From positions 989,001 to 1,053,000 of the forward strand of contig NZ_LR134293.1 of assembly GCF_900636575.1 (NCBI RefSeq): 64,000 nucleotides of DNA, written 5' to 3'. Source of the DNA: Streptococcus canis (lineage in GTDB: Bacteria > Bacillota > Bacilli > Lactobacillales > Streptococcaceae). Each line of letters opens with the position of its first letter. The stretch's first letter is position 1. Positions 62,865 through 64,000 of this stretch are shown here, one piece after another. Position numbers and translations under genes: made by a program. Under the pieces are notes generated by a model. That model had not been told where the DNA came from. It saw nothing but the letters and a program-made list of their open reading frames with translations, and made no database searches.

Positions 62865-64000
62865 ATGGAATTTTCAAGAGAAACAAGACGTTTAGCTCTC
62901 CAGAAAATGCAAGAAAGAGATTTGGACTTGTTGATTATCGGAGGAGGTATTACTGGTGCTGGTGTGGCACTTCAGGCAGCAGCTAGTGGCCTTGAAACAG
63001 GTCTGATTGAGATGCAAGATTTTGCGGAAGGAACCTCCAGTCGTTCCACCAAATTAGTTCATGGTGGGCTTCGTTACTTGAAACAATTTGACGTTGAAGT
63101 GGTTTCAGATACTGTTTCGGAACGGGCTGTGGTCCAACAAATTGCGCCTCACATTCCAAAACCAGACCCTATGTTATTACCTGTTTATGACGAACCAGGC
63201 AGTACCTTTAGCATGTTCCGTTTGAAGGTCGCTATGGATTTGTATGACCTTTTAGCAGGTGTGTCCAATACGCCAGCGGCCAACAAAGTTCTGACCAAAG
63301 AAGATGTTTTAAAACGAGAACCAGATTTGAAAGAAGAAGGCTTGCTTGGTGGCGGGGTTTACCTTGATTTCCGTAATAATGACGCAAGGCTTGTTATTGA
63401 AAATATCAAACGAGCTAATCGTGATGGCGCTCTTATTGCCAGCCATGTGAAAGCAGAAGATTTCTTGTTAGATGACAAAGGTCAGATTATTGGCGTTAAG
63501 GCGCGTGATTTGCTAACAGATCAAGAAATAATGATCAAGGCTAAATTAGTCATCAATACCACAGGACCATGGAGTGATGAGATTCGTCAATTCTCTCACA
63601 AGGGGCAACCAATTCATCAAATGCGTCCGACAAAAGGAGTGCATCTGGTGGTGGACCGTCAAAAATTACCAGTATCTCAACCTGTCTACGTTGACACTGG
63701 TTTAAATGATGGCCGTATGGTTTTTGTCTTGCCACGTGAAGAAAAAACTTATTTTGGAACAACGGACACGGATTATACTGGTGATTTGCAACACCCACAA
63801 GTTACCCAAGAAGATGTAGATTATTTGTTAGGTGTTGTCAATAATCGTTTTCCAAATGCCAACTTGACTATTGATGATATTGAAAGTAGTTGGGCTGGTC
63901 TTCGTCCATTATTATCAGGTAATAGTGCTTCTGACTACAATGGTGGAAACAGTGGTAAACTCAGTGATGATAGTTTTGATCACTTGATTAATACCGTTAA
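62865..64000 (+). CDS. glpO: Alpha-glycerophosphate oxidase (partial, runs off the right edge)
   Basis: FAD-dependent oxidase turning glycerol-3-phosphate into DHAP with production of H2O2, used by streptococci in place of the respiratory GlpD. The first 378 codons are in the window, without a stop. N-terminal FAD motif IIGGGITGAGVALQAAASG (about residue 26-44), then the SSRSTKLVHGGLRYL motif and a substrate region. Strong GAGGAGG ribosome site 6 bases after it, 15 bases after glpK. Confidence 0.95.
   Translation, partial: MEFSRETRRLALQKMQERDLDLLIIGGGITGAGVALQAAASGLETGLIEMQDFAEGTSSRSTKLVHGGLRYLKQFDVEVVSDTVSERAVVQQIAPHIPKPDPMLLPVYDEPGSTFSMFRLKVAMDLYDLLAGVSNTPAANKVLTKEDVLKREPDLKEEGLLGGGVYLDFRNNDARLVIENIKRANRDGALIASHVKAEDFLLDDKGQIIGVKARDLLTDQEIMIKAKLVINTTGPWSDEIRQFSHKGQPIHQMRPTKGVHLVVDRQKLPVSQPVYVDTGLNDGRMVFVLPREEKTYFGTTDTDYTGDLQHPQVTQEDVDYLLGVVNNRFPNANLTIDDIESSWAGLRPLLSGNSASDYNGGNSGKLSDDSFDHLINTV

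Overview
The window is a stretch of a low-GC Gram-positive chromosome from a pyogenic-group Streptococcus. The gene order (dnaJ - FASII cluster - serS - man PTS - nusA/infB - secreted esterase - copYAZ - lac.1 operon - nagA - glyQS - glpKO) is the order known from Streptococcus pyogenes and S. dysgalactiae. Several proteins (DnaJ, RimP) seem from memory to differ from S. pyogenes at scattered residues, and a decayed fibronectin-binding adhesin is present. I therefore lean towards S. dysgalactiae or a close relative, but the window alone does not settle the species.

Layout. 1-1464: dnaJ with a structured leader. 1557-12263: the complete type II fatty acid synthesis cluster (fabM, fabT, fabH, acpP, fabK, fabD, fabG, fabF, accB, fabZ, accC, accD, accA), with three FabT-box palindromes in front of fabM, fabT and fabK. 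12380-14040: serS on the minus strand behind a T-box leader. 14164-15220: a broken membrane acyltransferase. 15318-18790: manLMN PTS plus manO on the minus strand, with a cre-like site in the manL promoter. 19000-28049: HAD phosphatase, purine permease, tsaE, GNAT, LCP ligase, HIT protein, EcsAB, CcrZ, TrmB. 28115-34287: tRNA-Ser and the rimP-nusA-rnpM-ylxQ-infB-rbfA translation and transcription cluster. 34288-36126: adhesin debris and the secreted esterase. 36227-39228: copYAZ copper efflux with its operators. 39351-47027: the lac.1 locus (repressor, galactitol-type PTS, tagatose-6-phosphate pathway, lacX, and the stump of a phospho-beta-galactosidase). 47168-55963: assorted metabolism and regulation genes, including nagA and an aldo/keto reductase. 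56000-60039: glyQ and glyS behind a Gly T-box and an unusual repeat array. 60192-64000: UPF0291 protein, PepSY lipoprotein, and glpK-glpO running off the right edge.

Most genes are core. They work in clear modules: membrane lipid synthesis under FabT; sugar uptake under CcpA-like sites; tRNA-charging genes under T-boxes; copper efflux under CopY.

The most unusual item lies between the Gly T-box terminator and glyQ (about 56263-56870). It is a tandem array in which the glyQ start module (RBS plus an ATG-TCA start and LTF-like codons) is repeated at 175 and 178 bp spacing as short ORFs. The repeats are separated by hairpins whose geometry is kept although the paired bases have changed. Other points of interest are a probable ATA start for rimP, two candidate leaderless genes (tsaE and a HAD phosphatase), a pseudoknot-like repeat pair between infB and rbfA, an attenuator-like leader on a purine permease, and three decaying genes.
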